A stretch of DNA of 64,000 bases from contig CAKZLH010000244.1 of the NCBI GenBank assembly GCA_937125285.1, positions 1 through 64,000 of the forward strand. The letters run 5' to 3'. The notes under the pieces were generated by a model, which saw nothing but the letters and a program-made list of their open reading frames with translations, made no database searches and was not told where the DNA came from. The translations under genes and the position numbers were made by a program. The DNA is from an uncultured Balneolaceae bacterium. GTDB lineage: Bacteria > Bacteroidota > Rhodothermia > Balneolales > Balneolaceae. Of this stretch, positions 62,214 to 64,000 are shown piece by piece (the stretch's first letter is position 1; each line of letters begins with the position of its first letter).

Positions 62214-63281
62214 ATGGCTGGCAAAACGTCATCATTAGATTTGTTTCGATTAGCGGTCGCAGAAATAAAAAATGCGCAGTTATCTCCTGTTTATGTGTTA
62301 TCAGGAGGGGAAGAATTTTTTGTTGATCGTTTTCTAAAAGCTGTACAAGAAATTATCCCAGCACATGAACGTGACTTCAATAGTGATTATTTATATGGTA
62401 ATGAATCTAATTTAGATACGGTTTTACAACTGGTTAAAAGTTTTCCGATGATGGCGGAAAAGCGTTTAGTGATTGTGAAGAATGCGGATTCTTTACTAAA
62501 AAAGGGTGGTGCATCTACTCAAGAAGTCTTTCAACAATATCTATCTCATCCCAATCCTCAGAGCATTTTGGTTCTTCATCTAGAATCAAAAATTCCTAAA
62601 AATACAAAGCTAGGTAAATCACTAAGCCAAAAACATATTCGTTCTTTGGAGTTCGAACCTCTCGCCGATTATCAATTAGCTAATTGGGTTATGGGGTGGG
62701 CCAAACAAGAGTACCAACTTCAACTCAGTGAGCAGCTAGCCCAACTTATTGCCCAATTGGTGGGTAATGATCTTAAATTATTAGCCACTGAAATTGAAAA
62801 AATTGGCACATACACCTCTAAACTACAAGGTGAAGTTACCTTAGAGCAGGTGAAAGATGTGATCGGTAATTATAGAGGTTTTGATGTATTTGAGCTAAAA
62901 GAAGCCATTAATAAAAAACAATTAGATCAAGCGTTTTACATAGCCCAACGTATTCTACAACAAAGTAAGTCTGATACCGGTGAGATCATTCGAATCATCT
63001 CTTTTCTATACTCTGATTTCAGCAAATTATGGCAGATTATACGGCTTCAACAGTCCAATAAAACAGAGCAGAATATAAAGCAGCAACTTCATATCGGAAG
63101 TCCCTATTACTTCAAGCGTTTAGTGCAAGATGCTAGGCGATATACTATAGAGGATTTAGAGGCTATTTTCAATGCGTTATTGGATGCAGACCGAGCCGTG
63201 AAGGGATTTTCTACTATGGATGTTAGCGGTATTTTGATGCTACTTGTTAAAAGATTGGTGCATCCTAATGAGTATGCCTAG
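62214..63281 (+). CDS. holA: DNA polymerase III subunit delta
   Basis: 355 residues, typical HolA. It is the sliding-clamp-opening subunit of the clamp loader. The N-terminus has LSPVYVLSGGEEFFVDRFLKAVQEII, the family's clamp-binding block, followed by MMAEKRLVIVKNAD and the domain 2-3 helices (LIAQLVGNDLKLLATEIEKI, YRGFDVFELKEAI). Sequence is poorly conserved in this family, and the call rests on these blocks and length. The 3' end overlaps the convergent E1 gene by 4 bases. Confidence 0.88.
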   Translation: MAGKTSSLDLFRLAVAEIKNAQLSPVYVLSGGEEFFVDRFLKAVQEIIPAHERDFNSDYLYGNESNLDTVLQLVKSFPMMAEKRLVIVKNADSLLKKGGASTQEVFQQYLSHPNPQSILVLHLESKIPKNTKLGKSLSQKHIRSLEFEPLADYQLANWVMGWAKQEYQLQLSEQLAQLIAQLVGNDLKLLATEIEKIGTYTSKLQGEVTLEQVKDVIGNYRGFDVFELKEAINKKQLDQAFYIAQRILQQSKSDTGEIIRIISFLYSDFSKLWQIIRLQQSNKTEQNIKQQLHIGSPYYFKRLVQDARRYTIEDLEAIFNALLDADRAVKGFSTMDVSGILMLLVKRLVHPNEYA

Positions 63282-64000
63282 TAGGATAACAGCTGCTTCA
63301 TACGATTTTCAAGCTTTGAATGAGCTAAATACCCTTGTTCTAGCTGTTTGTTGAAGGGTATAGGGGTATTTAGTGAGGATACTCTAATAATTGGCGCATC
63401 TAGGTAATTGAATCCGTGTTCACTAATGTAAGCTGCAATTTCACTCATAGGCCCCATAGTTTCTGAGGCTTCTTGAAGTAATAGTACACGATGTGTTTTT
63501 TTAACCGAAGCCAATACGGTATCCCAGTCGATTGGTGACAAACAACGTAAATCGATAACTTCGATATTGACACCCTCGGCTAACATGTGATGGGATAATT
63601 CCTTTGCCCAATGAACCCCCAGTCCATAGGTGATTATTGAGGCATCCTGACCTTCAATGACACAACGTGCTTTGGAAAAATCTACCCGTTCAGCTTCTGA
63701 AGGAACCATTTCCTTTACGCTTCGATAGATTTTTTTGTGCTCAAAAAATAATACAGGATTTGGCTCAAATAAAGCACTGTAAAGCATGTCTTGAGCGTCT
63801 TTCACCGAGGATGGAACCAAAATTTTTAATCCGGCGTGAGGCATGAACCAGCCTTCAGGTGATTGTGAGTGAAAGGGACCAGCACCCACACCGGCACCAT
63901 AGGGTAATCGTATAGTTAATGGAATAGGAGGAGACCACCGATAGTGTGATTTCGCAATATTTTGAATGATTTGATTCATTCCACAACTCACAAAATCGGC
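63278..64000 (-). CDS. 2-oxoacid dehydrogenase E1 beta region, 5' part beyond window edge
   Basis: 240 codons are visible; the reading frame continues past 64000, where ADF is the first seen tripeptide. It has the transketolase central-domain hallmark PYGAGVGAGPFHSQSPEGWFMPHAGLKILVPSS and PVLFFEHKKIYR, then the transketolase C-terminal domain with ITYGLGVHWAKEL, VEVIDLRCLSPIDWD-like (IEVIDLRCLSPIDWD) and LLLQEASETMGPMSEIAAYI. This is the E1 beta part of a branched-chain or pyruvate dehydrogenase. Bacteroidota often fuse E1 alpha and beta in one chain, and the missing upstream part decides which form this is. Confidence 0.88.
   Translation of the reverse strand, partial: ADFVSCGMNQIIQNIAKSHYRWSPPIPLTIRLPYGAGVGAGPFHSQSPEGWFMPHAGLKILVPSSVKDAQDMLYSALFEPNPVLFFEHKKIYRSVKEMVPSEAERVDFSKARCVIEGQDASIITYGLGVHWAKELSHHMLAEGVNIEVIDLRCLSPIDWDTVLASVKKTHRVLLLQEASETMGPMSEIAAYISEHGFNYLDAPIIRVSSLNTPIPFNKQLEQGYLAHSKLENRMKQLLSY

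Noticed and set aside
1-64000. CRISPR arrays, transposases, prophage genes, tRNA or rRNA genes
   Set aside because: I found no direct-repeat arrays, no transposase or integrase motifs and no tRNA-like cloverleaf sequence in the gaps; all long frames are explained by host genes.

Overview
This window reads as ordinary chromosomal DNA of a Gram-negative, low-to-moderate GC bacterium of the Bacteroidota/Rhodothermota/Balneolota group. A Balneola-like marine lineage is my best guess. That is an inference from gene content (TonB receptor, Bat/VWA cluster, DUF192 lipoprotein, sortilin-like BNR protein, secreted amidohydrolases), from two promoter candidates resembling the Bacteroidota -33/-7 type, and from sparse Shine-Dalgarno use with several TTG starts. 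I saw no insertion sequence, prophage, CRISPR array, rRNA or tRNA. Coding density is very high: the longest gap without a gene is about 245 bases (49865-50109), which holds the rimP promoter and leader hairpin.

Layout. 1-4699 (minus): polyprenyl diphosphate synthase, LpxH-like phosphatase, class A penicillin-binding protein and the 5' part of a TonB-dependent receptor, together an envelope unit. 4864-17408 (plus): pfkA, pgi, a deoxynucleoside kinase, then the conserved block yceD-rpmF-plsX-fabH-fabD-fabG-acpP-fabF-rnc for fatty acid synthesis, then mgtE and the dTMP pair thyA-folA. 17452-28959 (mixed strands): HD phosphohydrolase, thioesterase, M42 peptidase, Sua5, Mfd, BatA and a BatD/DUF4381-like protein, an M23 peptidase and a DUF58 protein. 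29040-36022 (plus): recO, an HtrA protease, a small lipoprotein and three tandem amidohydrolase-fold proteins, ending in a strong terminator. 36157-41166 (plus): two complementary halves of a heterodimeric ABC exporter flanking an unusual RNase Z. 41163-42933 (minus): a btaA-btaB pair predicted to make the phosphorus-free betaine lipid DGTS. 43035-46625 (plus): a small membrane protein, prfB with a programmed +1 frameshift, nadB, coaE. 46585-49864 (minus): DUF192 lipoprotein and a large BNR-repeat secreted protein. 50110-63281 (plus): rimP-nusA-infB-rbfA-truB-ribF-rpsO-pnp, an M16 protease, asnS and holA. 63278-64000 (minus): part of a 2-oxoacid dehydrogenase E1 beta region.

Most of the window is core housekeeping. 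The points most worth following up are the betaine-lipid pair, the RNase Z with a changed metal motif and a GYRGSSQ-repeat disordered tail, the split heterodimeric exporter around it, the amidohydrolase triplet in which only the middle protein keeps its metal-binding histidines, and a coiled-coil insertion in asparaginyl-tRNA synthetase.
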